DNA of 64,000 bases from Rhyacichthys aspro (taxonomy: Eukaryota; Chordata; Actinopteri; Gobiiformes; Rhyacichthyidae). The position numbers and the translations under genes are program-made. The notes beneath the pieces are model-generated. The model was given only the letters and a program-made list of their open reading frames with translations, searched no databases and was not told the DNA's origin. Within the stretch, counting starts at the first letter, position 1; the number at the start of each line of letters is the position of its first letter. Location of the stretch: assembly GCA_036850595.1 (NCBI GenBank), contig CM072163.1:19879550-19943549 (forward strand), read 5' to 3'. This document shows positions 38,841 through 51,296 of this stretch, piece after piece.

Positions 38841-41800
38841 AGTTTATTTCAAATACTGACAAAAATCCTCTCACCAAATCCCACAAAGCTAAACATTCCA
38901 AGTACCCCCTGTACTTTGTGAAGTCTTTAAGTAATTCCTGTGATCTCCAGTCATTCTTTTTTTTTTTTTTTTTAGAATGTAAACCCATTTTACTTGGAAG
39001 CAAGGTTGACTCCCTGCAGTTCTCCTGGGCCAGGATGAGATATATGAATTATCCAATAAGAAAACACAAGAGAAACAAAAACAAAAACACACGCATTTTT
39101 GCAAATCAACAAGAAAATCGATAGATAAGATAAAAAGCAGCACAAAAGAACTTCAGAGCACTGAGCCTGTCATTTGTTTATACATTCTGGCACATGAAAC
39201 ATACCCCGTTTGTACAAACCATACCCTGCTATATTCCCTCTTGCTGAACTTCTCTAAGGCAGACTTCAAGTAGCATTCTAGGACTTTTGTACAATTTACA
39301 TCAAAATGTACCTTGTTAGCCCATATCTTTTAACATAGTTACATGTTTAAGCAGAAGGTGGCAGGTTACAAAAGGACGCTAAATGGTCTGCCTTGGCATT
39401 CACTGTAAAACAAAACCTGAACAACAGATTCATCAAACACAACATTGCAACAATATACATTTTTGTCAGATTCTGAGATTTTCGAATCCACGGATTGCTG
39501 CAGGAGCATTAACGGACATACTCGTATTGAGAAATACAAGAGGACAGGTGCTGTTTACCGGGTATCGCCTTGGAGAATTGTCTCTGACTCAATCAGCAGC
39601 ATTTACACATATGTTCATATGATACAGATTCACATAGCTTCTGCAGTACAGTAAGATAGAGCAGAAGAGTTGTTAAACAAAAAAGGATATAGGAACCATA
39701 GAATGAGAAAAAAGCTGAGGCTGTGAAAAGGAACCACACAAACATTGCCTGTTCTATTTACAGTGGCGTGAACGGCCAGAAGCACTGCATTCATTCATAC
39801 AACTCATTTACAATTTTGACACATTTAAAGCCTCAGTGAATTTAAAGTGAGGTTGAGGATGTGATGTTGCATGCACCTTTTCACCTTGTGGATCTGGAGA
39901 AAGTTCCCTGAAGCAGTATGATACAAGGAGGCTATTTAGAATGAGCTAAACTGTCCAAAACACTGCAGATTTGAGTGACCACACCAGTACTCTCTAGAGT
40001 TCAGGAGTGGAAAACAGCAGAGCTCATCCCTGCCCCCTTACCATGTGTTACAAAACCTCAGTGTGCTTTGCCAAGTGGTGGAGTTAGCACACCCTGCAAG
40101 CATGCAGCAGCCCACTTTTGAGCCAAGATGAGGGTCTTGGGAGCGGGGGCCAACACCTGTGAGTGTCAGGTCGCCTGCTGCTGTTTACCCTAAGACACCC
40201 CCCGCGGAGTGTTTTGTGTTTCAGATTCACAACAGGGGAAAAAAACAAGTTTAGCGCAGGGTTAATGTAAGGTTAGCTTAGTTTATAACAATAAGCAGCT
40301 AGGATACTACTTTTTTTGGTCAATTTAAAACATTATATTAGTATATTGCACTTATGTCAGCAACAATTTTTTGCAAGCTGTACTGAGACAAAATTTCGGT
40401 CAGGGTGGTGCAGAAACCATTAGAGGCATTTCTATTGCCAAAGGTAAGAGTATGTTCCAAATTAGTGTTCCACTTCAGTAAACCCTCCACAGAGGTACAG
40501 TGGGCTTAACAGTCTAATTGGATGTTAGGACTATTCAAAGAAAAATCTAAATGCAAACAAAAATGGCAATGTTTTCTGTCTATGAAACATGTCTTGTGAT
40601 AATTATGTCATTTTCCAGGAAAAAAATATGTTAGTTTAAATAATCGGTAACAAAGCTGGTGTTTTTTTTAAATGTATTATTATATTTAAAACTATAACAA
40701 TAAACCAGGCAGTACAGAGGTGCTGGCTGAGTGATGGTCAGTTTCTGGTCAATTCCAGCAGCACCCCATACTTTCCACTGTTTATTGCCGTGGTTTCTCG
40801 AGCCTTATCCATCATCGCATGCAGGTTTGAAATCTGAATTCTAGTTAACAGCTACATTTTAAAAGTTTGATTTAAATATTATTTGCTTTGACACAACTGG
40901 TGTAATATATGAATCACATCACCGTAGCTCACGTAGTTGACACTGCTATCCTGCATACACCACAGTGGAAACACAAGCCACCTCAGGAGGCTTGCCAAAC
41001 CTTGCCGTAATGAACCAACTGAAACTCTACTGCTCAATGGAAACATGCCTTATAGCTACTTTTGATTTTTTTGTGTGATGTCGACACTTTCAAAAACAGG
41101 TCATCACATACTTAACCATACTTCCCTGGATCAGAGAGGGCTTCACTCTGCCTCCAGACAGAGATAAGCACACTTTGAAAATCTAAAAACATCAAATATG
41201 CCAGAAAGGCTATGCTGTTATGCCAGTTGAGTGGATTTAGCCCTACTATTTCTCTGAGACATGCTAGCTTCTTGTCTGGTCTTGAAAAAAAAAAGCTTAG
41301 CTTATGATGAATTATGAGCTTGTTTGAGTGTTATTTACAGAGGCAGAAAATCTATGCGACGTGTGTCTAATCTCCCCGCAAATCTTTTAGGCTTCTGGTA
41401 AACGCTTATTTATGCAACGACGACTAAATTAAGACGAAGCTGGCCAGCCACTGAAACATAAAGATATGCAGTGGGCCACAAAAATTAGTGTAGCCTATAC
41501 ATGAATTGTCACGTCAGCAGAATATGAAAGAGGAAGTGTAAAATTGTAGGGATTTGTTTGTTCTGATGAAAATGATAAAGCAGATAACACACTTTGCTTA
41601 AAAAGATTCTTCATGCAAAACATTTAGGCCCTGTTTACACAACATAAACAGTTAAGTTGTAAAGTAAGGGAATCTCCAAAAGCTAGAGAATGGTAGCAAT
41701 GCTGTGCGAATCATGTCAGCAGTAATATATTTCACAGCCCACAACAAATGCCTTCATCAACAGCAGGTGCTGACTGTTTGTTTCAGGTATGCTGCTGTCT

Positions 41801-42392
41801 TGGGCAAACAACACCAATATTGTTTTAATAGGCTGGAATACTGGGGAAAAAATGTTATGTTTTAGTTAGTAGCTAGCTATCAACCGATATAATGCTAAAG
41901 CGCCAATGTTTCACAAAGTTAAAAAGAGTTATACAGGAAAAAAAAGACCAATAATATATAGAATAGAATACAGACAGATTCTTGCAGTGTCTTTTAACGC
42001 AAATGTGGCAATGATGCAAATTTGATAGTGACAATTTCAAGCTAACAAAATCTCCAGACTGGTGAAAATGAAATATATGATAACTTTGTTAAATGCTACA
42101 ATTGCAATATCTGAATGCTCCCTTTGGCTTAGTAAAATAAAACTGATTAATTTCATGACTGGTCACTTGGTGTTATGGATGTTTACATTTGGTTGCATAT
42201 TAATGTGATCAAATGCTTTGACTTGAACAGTTATTTGGAGATAAAAATGTCTTTCACACAATACTATTAATGTGATCCATTTGATGAATAGATATTGCAA
42301 TTGTTGATATTGTCATAATAATAAATTTGTCTCCTAGGTTCTACTAAAAGTGTTTTTCAAACTTTAGGAATTGAGTGTATTTTGAGGTAGGG

Positions 42393-42650
42393 CTGCACAA
42401 TATAAATTTATTGTCATTGCAATATTATCGATCAATCACAATATCCTTATCGCATTAACATTATAGTCTTCCATTGAATTCGAAATCATTGCCAAAACAA
42501 AGCCTTAAGTCAAACTGTGGTACGTCTAAGTGTCTAAACATCTAATGGCAATGTCCTGGTGATAGTTAATTCTTACATTTAGTTCTAGTTTAGACCTGTT
42601 TAGTTCTAGTTTAGTCTTGGTTCAGCCTTTAAATATTGATGTAGCCCTTG
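42393..42650 (+). repeat. Interspersed repeat with GGGCTGCACAATAT end, second copy
   Basis: GGGCTGCACAATATAAATTT, then TTGTCATTGCAATATTATCG, TAGTCTTCCATTGAA, AAGTGTCTAAACA and TAGTTCTAGTTTAGTC. It matches the 32,397 copy in order. A third short copy of the GGGCTGCACAATATG end lies at 48,114. Confidence 0.6.
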
Positions 42651-43039
42651 CTTTAATGAGTGGAAATAGTCCAGAGCCTATAAATATTCTTAATCAATCG
42701 TAATCATTATGTAAAAGAAGATTCAAGGACCACAGGTCATATCGTTAATACATATTCAAAAAGGTTATCACATTATTATTATTAGACATTTTTTGGACAT
42801 TTTATCTTAAATCAAACTGTTCCTCATGCAATTGTTACTAATAAGGATGTCGAAACTTTAAACATTTTCATTACCTAAAAACTGTATGGAATACAGATGG
42901 AACCTTGTAATTCCACAGGAAAATATATTGTATTGTCCAATTTCCTGTACATTTATTTAATTTTTTTTACTTCCCACAAAATGGCTGTTCAATTCTTTAA
43001 AATGGCTGACATGTATTTCTGGTGACCCAAATAAATGAT

Positions 43040-43100
43040 CTACTGTGACACACCTTTGGGTCACGACCTAGTGTTTGGGAAACAGTGCTCTAGAGGACTG
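43040..43100 (+). repeat. Fragment of a 'GGGTCACGACC' fish repeat
   Basis: TTTGGGTCACGACCTAGTGTTTGGGAAAC. A related form, TTGGGTCCTGACCCAGTGTTTGG, lies in ensa intron 1 near 48,702. This motif ends many fish interspersed repeats; class not assigned. Confidence 0.45.
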
Positions 43101-43832
43101 ATGTTGTGGTTTCAGGTCCCAAAAGCTGTCATGTAAACGCACAACTGAATTTGGAAAATTTTACTGTTTTATGTCAAAACTACTGTTGTGTAAACCGGGT
43201 CTTTGGAAGATGACACATGAAACAGATTAAATTCAAGCAAATAAAAGGTGTGGAAGCTGCAGCTGATGATTTGGGGTTTTCATCAGAGAATAGATGAAAT
43301 GATAGGAAGCCTCTGTTGATTATACAAGAATGAATATAAAAAGCCTATAGTCACAGATTTGGTGTGCAAGCAATGCGATTATTCACATCCATACTAAATG
43401 TCTTTTTCACCTCTAAAAACAGCTATGAGCATAGAAAATGAAAACACAATCATGGTTCCTAACTCCTGCACACATTTTGGTGTCAATTATGATGCAAAAC
43501 GTACTGTACAGAATACAAAGTGCATTAACTCATCCCTCCAACCCTTGCCTGATGACACACACCAACAGTGATGCATCTTGGAACACTGAAAAAAACCAAG
43601 ACATGAGGGAGGCGGCAGAGCAGAGTGCGCAGAGAGGCCACGAGCTGTGCGTGGTGAGAACGGCAGCCTACTCGTCAGCCCTCTCAACCCCCGCCCGCAG
43701 ACAAAACAAATGGAACTTATACAACTCTGCCCGATATGTTAAAGCCAGTGGTGACCATAGGGGAAGGGATGGTGGACTTTTTTTGGGTGGGGTGAGGCGT
43801 GAGTAGGAGCCTGCTTCTGGAAGGATAAAAGG

Positions 43833-46800
43833 CTAGCCGGCCAGTTTGCTGGTCACCAATGATGACTTCCTCTGGGGCAGGTCCTGCGGCGTGGGAATGT
43901 GGTCACCGGTCACCAGGTTTTTGTCTGGGCCCGCCACAGGAAGCTGTTTGTTCTTCATCTTGGCTTTGGCCATGTTGTAGTCGCCGGAGTCAAAGTACTT
44001 TTGCTGTAAGACAAGAAAAACTATGAGTGGCTTAAGAAATATCTATACTGCAAAAATGTGTTGTTTTTAATCTCTAGAGACAGTCTCTCTTCTAAATCCA
44101 TTTAAAAGTTCTCGCAGCAAGGCAAAAGTACTGCATCTGCTTCAGCAGATTCAAAAAGAAACACACACACATACATGTAAACAGGGATGTCTCAATGCTG
44201 CTGCTTTTTTGGAACAAATACAGGAACAAGTACTTAAAAATACTTTGCTGTTACAAAGTGCTGAGGCAAGAGCTACCATCTTCAAAGTTTTTCATACTAA
44301 ATGAGCCAGTTATGCCGTCCTGAGAAAAAATGGCACTGATACATCAGATGAGTACTACCATTCGTTTTGATGTGACACACACAGATGAACTTGTATTTTT
44401 GACAGCTGGTTTGTGGAGAATTCAATTAAAGGTTCTAAATTTAGACAGTGAAATGTAGACTTAGATAAATTGTTCAATACATCCCCCTGCAATACAAATA
44501 GCACCTAGTACCTCCTGTTTTTTCCCCTCCATATCTCTGTTTAAGCCCTGCGTTTCTTGTCTCCAGAGGTAGGGTTTCTATGCACCACATATGTGTAGGT
44601 GTATGGGACTGTTCAGGCAGCACTGGATGGTTACACAACAGTCCACAAGCCTGTTTCTTTGAAGATATAAATGTAACAGTAATGTGCATAAAGATTAGCA
44701 ATCATTAGCTACAAAAAAGGGGTTTGTTTAGGTTTAAACAAATAACCAACCCTAACTAAAAATACTTTTGTCTTGACTGGCATTTGTAGAACCAATTTTT
44801 CTTTTCTATTTAAGACATTTTTAGTAGAGACTATAGAAAAATATATAGCTATACAGTAGAACAAATTGTTTTTTCATTGGATAAAAGGCCAATTGTCAAT
44901 GATCTATTGATGCTGTGTACCACAGCTGGACAAAGTGACTATACTAATTTGTGTTTACAATTTCCACCAAAGCACACTGTGTACAGTCCTCTGTTAGTAA
45001 CACAGCCTTGAGACAACTGACAGACAAGCCGAGATCATGTACCCCTTTCTGTAGTCTTTTCATGAGGAAGTCTGAGCCTCCAGGCTTCTGTGGGTACTTG
45101 GCCTTTAGTTTGGCCTCCTCAGCCTTCATTGGGTTCACATTCTTTTCCTGGGAGTCCTGCAGAGACAAGCACAAACAGAAAGAGACACTTAATATTACAG
45201 TTATTTGCTCAGACTGAAAAGAAACTTCAAGAAACTTTAGCAAAGCTTTTACATAACGTGTACAAAATCACAGCAACACCAGTATTTTTCTACAGGTAAC
45301 TAGCTTGGCCTGTGATTTAAATAGTTTTTATATTCTATACCAAGAAAAAGCCTGGTATATATGGATTTGAGATGGATTTCCAGGGGGCAATACCAACAGA
45401 TGCAGAATAAACTGCCTCTGGATGCAAGACCTAAAGCCAATCAGACTAATAGAGAATTGCATAAAGTCCGCCCCATTTCAGATAAAAAGTCTTTATTCAT
45501 CAACAAAGCTTTAACTAATGAGCTAATGTTTTGAAAGGAAGAGATCACATTAGATCCAGAAGAGATCCCAAAAGTGGTGAGGCTAACTGGTTAAGACTAG
45601 ACAAATGTGTGTCAAAACATCTACTGATGAGCAATCTAAAAGGAGTTTTTTGGGTTTACACTGGAAAAGCTAATATAAAAATTACCATTATTATTAGTAC
45701 TGAACTGAGTAAATATTTAATAAAGTTACACATCTAATAATTTGTATAATTTAACTAATTTCATTTAGGAAGAAAGTCAGATAAAAAGCAGATACATTTT
45801 ATTATACCAATATGAGAGTCGCTAGCAGTCAAGCTACTTTGTCTAGTTTGTGTCATGACATAACAAAAGATGAAGGTGTCAACGTTTTGGTAGTAAACAT
45901 CTAAAGACTGGCAGCAACTTGTGACAACCACAGTAAAAAAAAAAAAAAAGAAAAGTGCAGTGGTTTACAAAGCCTATTCAAGTGATGATACTGTTTTCTT
46001 GAAGCCAACTGAGTTTCAAACAAAAATCAAAAGAGCAATTTTCTCCAGGACAATTTCAGGAAAATCCCCAAAATGTATATGGTGGTTACAGCCCAACATT
46101 AAGGTACTGTTTCTGAAACTAAACGAACCACCTCAGATTATCAAATAACACACTTTGTCTTTACAAGATTAAAGCAATTGACAGTCAGCATGCCAGACCA
46201 TTCTACATTCTGTTAACAACACAGGTCAAACTGGTCTGCTCACTGTTATTCAAACCTCTCAAAGTTTATTCTACTGAGACCGGTAATTTAGCCCGCCTGA
46301 ACACACCCTACTCGTGTGAATGAAATTATGTATTTGCTGCACACAAAGGCAGTTAAACTTCAGAGGCAATAAAAACACTCCTTGGACTCCATTTCCATGA
46401 GAAATTCAAAGGTTATAAAGCAAATGGCAGGGAAACAGCTTATTACATAGTTTTGGTTTTCTCATATGAAAATGTGTAAGAGGCTAAGTAGTTGTGTTCA
46501 TAGTCATACACTGACAATATGAGCTTGAAATACTGTAGTGAAGTAATTGTTTCTACGTTTAAAGTAGTATAGTAGTATAAAATCATTTCAAATGTATTGG
46601 CTAGACTTAAGTTAGAAAATGTGGATCTAGCCCATGTGATTTAGAGATTATACATGCAGATGTAGGACAACAAGTGCTAATTTCATGCTTCTGGTAGATA
46701 CAGTCGTCGTGAAACTATATTGTAGTAGCTGGGTTTACGGCCTGTGAGATTATGGCTATGGCTATCTCAAAACGAAACATCTAAAAAAAACTACAGATTA

Positions 46801-49800
46801 ATCAAACCCATTATCTTTGCACCTGCTTTATGTAACATTATTTTAGACAAGCTTGGCATTGTCTAAAATGGAGATATTTCATTTTACACTGCTAAAATTT
46901 AAAGAGACACAAACAACACTTCTACTTGTGTTGCCATGTTGTTTTGACATTCAGTTTCCAGTCATGGTTTTGGATGTTGCTCCATCGATTCTCCATAGAG
47001 CAGACATGGTTTATTTATTTGTTACGTGGCCCATAGGACAGGGACAATATGGCCCTCATGCAGGTAGTCTTGTGTTTTACCCATTGTTGCTTTTTCTGCT
47101 TTTGGCTGTTTTTGTCAGTGGTCACCACAGCACATCATCTGCCTCTAACCAGCCCTTCCCTCTGAAACCTCTTCTTTCACACCAACTACTTTCATGTCCT
47201 CCTTCACTACATTCATAAATCTCCACTTTGGTCCTCCATCTGACCTCCTGCCTTGCAGCTCTACCCACAGCCTCCTCCTACAGATATATTCACTATCCCT
47301 CCTCTGAACATGTCCAAACCATTTCAGTCTGGCCTCTCTAACTCTATCTCCAAAACATCTCACCCAAGCTGTCCCTCTGATGTACTGTACTCATTCCTGA
47401 TCCTATCCATCCTCGTCATTCTACCGTCTCTTTTTACATTAGGGTCTATAGAGAAAATGCTTACTGGGCTGCTTAATATTTTCTTGCAGCAGAGCTGTGA
47501 GTACCCACCATTGGAATTGGCAACAGGGCAGTGGGGACAGTCCTACTTGCAGTTCTTGTAATACATCCATGCTCAGTCTGATGGGGGGGGGCTCTTGTAG
47601 GGAAACGGAATCTGTGCATACCATCTGTAGACTTATATTGCACTAAGTCCAAAGAAAACCCAAGGAGGCCTCTGTTGATTTCACATGGAAAGACTCTTGT
47701 ACCTAAAACATAAAACAGACCTACTTCCTGTAACAGACAAGATAAGAAACTCAAATCTAAGCGCTCCAGGGCCAGGGATAAATGTGCGTCAGAACACAGG
47801 AGCTAAGTGGGCAAATCCCAGAGGATGAGAGGGACGTGCAGTGTGCTGCTGAATCACTTGAGTCTGCCACAAGAAAATTATGAGCTGCTATATTGAGCCA
47901 GGCCCAGAGCAGGGGAAATGCAGTCCGACACATACTTGGTGTGGCCTCCGAGAACCTGTCAGGTCAGGAGGTGTAGTGTTTCTGTACACTCACCTCAGGT
48001 AGCTTCAGATGCTCTCATTTTCCATACAACAGCAAACAAAGTACTGCAGGTGGTCAGATAACACTTTCTGTATACATTCTGCTTTAAAAGGTACATTAGA
48101 AATTAGAAACTGGGGCTGCACAATATGAAAAGAATCTTGTGAAATACTACTCACAATACTAGTTTTCCCCTAGAAGATTGATATGTTGAACACAGCTAAT
48201 TCTCTTACATTCACGCTTTTGCTATTATTTTATGCCAGTGTTTCCTAACCTTCTCTTCACAGGACACCATGATGATTCTTAGCATAGCGTTATTCCTGTT
48301 TATTAGCACCACAAGAGCATTTTTTTTTTTTGCGTCTACAGACTTCTGTACACATTTTTTATTTTGAGATTTTGGACGACACAAATAAAATCTTCAATGA
48401 ATCAATGAAAGTGGAGCACCTGGTATCACAAGATAGGATTTAAGATACTAGAGCCTAAACATAAACTCTTTTCCACTGTAGGGTGATTTTAATGTCATTA
48501 CTATAACAAACTAATGTCAATCAATATTTTAGTTTTTGCATAGAACACCCAAGTCTTTTTCCACAAGAGTCAACACCCACTGAAAATTTGTCTTTAAACA
48601 AATATCACAATATCTGTACCTGTGTCATGATAATGGTAGACATGAGCGAACTGTTCCAATACCAATACATACAATATATTGATCTCTATTTGTCAACAGA
48701 TTTGGGTCCTGACCCAGTGTTTGGAAACCAGTATTTTATCATTTTTATCCACAAATACCTTCTCCAAAAATCATTGTTACACTATTATTTTTCAACACAA
48801 TGTACTGCTTTTCTGCTGTGCGTCAGTTCATGTGAAGGAAGTAGGTTACTTTTAAAAGGCGTGTGAACCATCCCTCTGCTCAGATATGTTGACTCTTCGA
48901 ATTTATGGTGCAATAATGTAACATGTACTAATAGAACCTGTAACAATTTAGACATAAAAGCTGATCTAAATCTATCAACACAAGTTTTATTAACACTTCT
49001 ACTACATATTGTCATTTTACACCAATCTAAAACGTGTCGTCATAAATCACACAAGACACCTACAAGACTGATGCATGGTAACCAGAATGTTTGCCGAGAG
49101 CTGTTAAACTCCAAACAAGCTCATCCACACCCAGCTGGTAATAACTCAACAATAAATCATAGATTAACTATGATTCACTGGGGTTGTTTTACATGGAAAC
49201 GGAGTACGGTTTATATACAACAACAAGACCTACATTTCCCTTTCTGTGTTTTTGTATACAATTCTCATGTACTGAAATAGTAATTGGTCAAGCAAATATA
49301 TTAGATGTAATACTAGTATCAATAATAAGTATTTTTTTAAAATCAAACTAATAAAAATATGTGTTCTTTCCATGGCCTTTTACCTATTTACCTACCTTTC
49401 ATTATTATTTTATTGCATTAAATGAGCAGTAAAAAAAATAATAGCTTATAGCTAATATCTTCTGTTACATAAAGGGTGAGCAGGTTTTTTCATATTTAGT
49501 ACAGCTTCCTATTTACATTTTATTGAAAACATATTCACCTTACATGGACTAAACTATATTAAAAATAAAAACAATAAACCATTAAGGCAGACTAAATAAT
49601 ATGGTAATAGTAGAGTCTTGACAAAAAGTTATTGGAACTTCCATCACTTTTCCAAAACTTTGCCCAGTAATTCAATTGCATTTTAAATTTCGGGCTATAA
49701 AAAAAAACTTTAATTACAGTATAGGCTTTAGGTACTAGTTGTGGTTAAAGCAGTAATGCAACGGACATACAACAGGAGGAATGTTATACTGAACAAAATG

Positions 49801-50467
49801 GATCATCCTCTGCACTGGGCTTTTGAACAACAGAGAGCAGCCAGTGGTGTCTGAGATCAGTGAGCTGCAGGACAGAACACAGCAAGAACTCCTTCTTCCT
49901 GACTGACATAAGATTGTACAGTATATCAGTATTCATAAGATGAAGTGTGAATCAACTTATTTGATTTTCAATTTGTTAGGTCATTTGAAGAGACCTAACA
50001 AATGAATTTCCACCTAAAGTTTACTAGAATTGAACAACTTGGAGCCAATGCATAACACAGCTTTTAGGAATACTGTTTAAAACACTGAGTAACATAGAGA
50101 TAAAGTGTATACGTAATATATGTATACAGAAATGGTAAAGGCAATATAGCACATTTTCAGGATGGACCAATGAGGCCCATGCTCCACTGAACTCAGCAGC
50201 CAATGACATCAGGCAGGGGACAAGTGACACTCTGCCAAGGTGAGAAGTGTTCCCATCATGAACGCACGACTAAGACATTCCCCCGTCTCCACCGCCTTAC
50301 CGCACCACACAGCAATTTTGCAAACACTTGACTTATGCTAGCAGACTTTAGCCACCTTTAAGCTAGCACTGCTTAGCCAACAACACCAAGCCAGCAGCCT
50401 TGAATCCCACCTGTTTTTCGTCCTCGCAGTCCACCTGCGTGTCCGAGTCCAGGTTTTCTGATGACAT
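43833..50467 (-). CDS. ensa: Endosulfine alpha, PP2A-B55 inhibitor (3 coding exons)
   Basis: ENSA is a small, largely disordered cytosolic phosphoprotein. When Greatwall (MASTL) phosphorylates it in the FDSGDY motif it inhibits PP2A-B55 and permits mitotic or meiotic entry. Exons: 50,467-50,411 (19 codons), 45,156-45,043 (38 codons, donor AAAGGG|GTACAT) and 44,003-43,833 (56 codons plus TAG), 113 residues in all. The core [28 protein letters not shown] and [20 protein letters not shown] is essentially identical to mammals. The Greatwall target Ser is residue 63, and the PKA site is in RKSS (residues 102-105). [10 protein letters not shown] and [12 protein letters not shown] identify ENSA rather than ARPP19. 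It differs from the 121-residue human form in lacking SLG before QKPGG and ending at KLAG. Intron 1 is 5.25 kb and intron 2 is 1.04 kb; the latter contains nothing recognised. Confidence 0.97.
45365..45490 (+). repeat. Repeat R3, copy 1
   Basis: Shares GATTTCCAGGGGGCA, GATGCAGAATAAACT-like, CATAAAGTCCGCCCCATTT and CAGATAAA blocks in order with 57,585-57,715. Same orientation, diverged. Confidence 0.55.
47085..47440 (-). mobile_element. Truncated RTE-like non-LTR retrotransposon, 3' end
   Basis: On the minus strand, frame remains include [32 protein letters not shown] and [12 protein letters not shown], which are typical of the C-terminal end of an RTE-type LINE ORF common in fish. Reading on, the strand reaches CTGTGGTGACCACTGAC and then AGCCAAAAGCAGAAAAAGC, the usual 3' tail. 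Only the last part of the element is present, as expected for 5' truncation during target-primed reverse transcription. Confidence 0.7.
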
Positions 50468-51296
50468 TGTGGACGTGTTGTGAACAGGCTACTGTCTCTT
50501 CTGACAGTCAGTCCCGTAAGAAGAACGCGCCGAGGAGCGTTTTGTCCAGATACCTGTGTTGAATATAATCCTGCTTTTCCCAACACGACTGCTCCCCAAC
50601 AAAAATGGCGTAATGAGATATGACATCAGCACGGCTACCTGAGCGACGCATACAGTACCCAATAGAAGAGGCCAGTTGCTCACGGTTTATCCAATGGCGT
50701 GAGAGTAGTGGGCGGGCTCTGTATGATTGACAAGCCGTCTTCCAATGACTTTTCACTGGGAAGGCAATGCGGGGGCTGCACTGCATCAACACAAAACACA
50801 TAAACAAACAAAAAAAGGCATAAAACACAAAAATTGGGCACCATAAAACCACTCGAGTGCACACTATCACAAAATTATAATTAAGCATCTGAGTGTAGCA
50901 TGCCAAACCGACAGTTATGGTTGACATGATATATTTTCCTTATAATCCACTCAGTACAGAGTCCCCGGCTTGTGATTGGCTACACGGTGATGACCCTGTT
51001 GCTGTCTGTCAATCAAACGATTAGCGGGAACGGTAGCTTGAAAATAGTTATTAAAAAAATCGGCAAATTTTTTGTATTTTGGTCAAATACACGGTTATAA
51101 CTGACATGTAAGTACAAGATCATCCTCTAGTGGCGTATTCGGGAAATTTGTAAATCAATAAGGGAAAGTTTAGCTTAGGCATAGCTGTCCTTTTGTTATT
51201 TTAAGTTATGTGTTACCAAATTACAGCTAAGCTAATTTAGCCACGTTTATTTGAATGGATGTATTTTTTTCTTTTTTGCAGCTGTTTTTTTAAACA
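50468..51296. promoter_or_regulatory. Compact divergent ensa/hormad1 promoter region
   Basis: 829 bp separate the two start codons. It contains CCAAT boxes in either orientation (CCCAATAG at 50,658, CCAATGG at 50,691, CCAATGA at 50,742, GATTGGCT at 50,973), a GGGCGGG Sp1-type box at 50,710-50,716, a GCGGGAA E2F-type core at 51,024-51,030, and no clear TATA box. A donor-like CAT|GTAAGTAC at about 51,106 and an acceptor TTTTTTGCAG at 51,281 suggest a hormad1 5' non-coding exon and a short intron. No gene lies between. Confidence 0.55.

Larger units (their letters stand above)
38841..43832 (-). other. ensa: Possible long 3' UTR of ensa
   Basis: No gene is visible between the ensa stop and 38,841. 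An AATAAA on the minus strand (plus-strand TTTATT near 38,842-38,847) could end a 5-kb 3' UTR; another lies near 42,953. Mammalian ENSA transcripts have long 3' UTRs, which makes this plausible but unproven. The region also contains an interspersed repeat at 42,393, so at least part may be intergenic. Confidence 0.3.
45157..50410 (-). other. ensa: ensa intron 1 with repeat content
   Basis: Contents are repeat R3 copy 1 (45,365-45,490), an A-run at 45,933-45,947, RTE-like LINE remains (47,085-47,440), a GGGCTGCACAATATG repeat end at 48,114, a repeat end reading AGTGTTTCCTAACC near 48,238, and a GGGTCCTGACCCAGTGTTTGG fragment near 48,702. No other exon was recognised. Confidence 0.6.

Noticed and set aside
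43438..43806. 122-codon plus-strand frame just past the ensa stop
   Set aside because: Antisense to the likely ensa 3' UTR, no motif, no splice evidence.
50508..50927. 139-codon minus-strand frame in the ensa/hormad1 promoter
   Set aside because: No recognised domain; it lies in promoter DNA upstream of ensa and would compete with the true ensa start.
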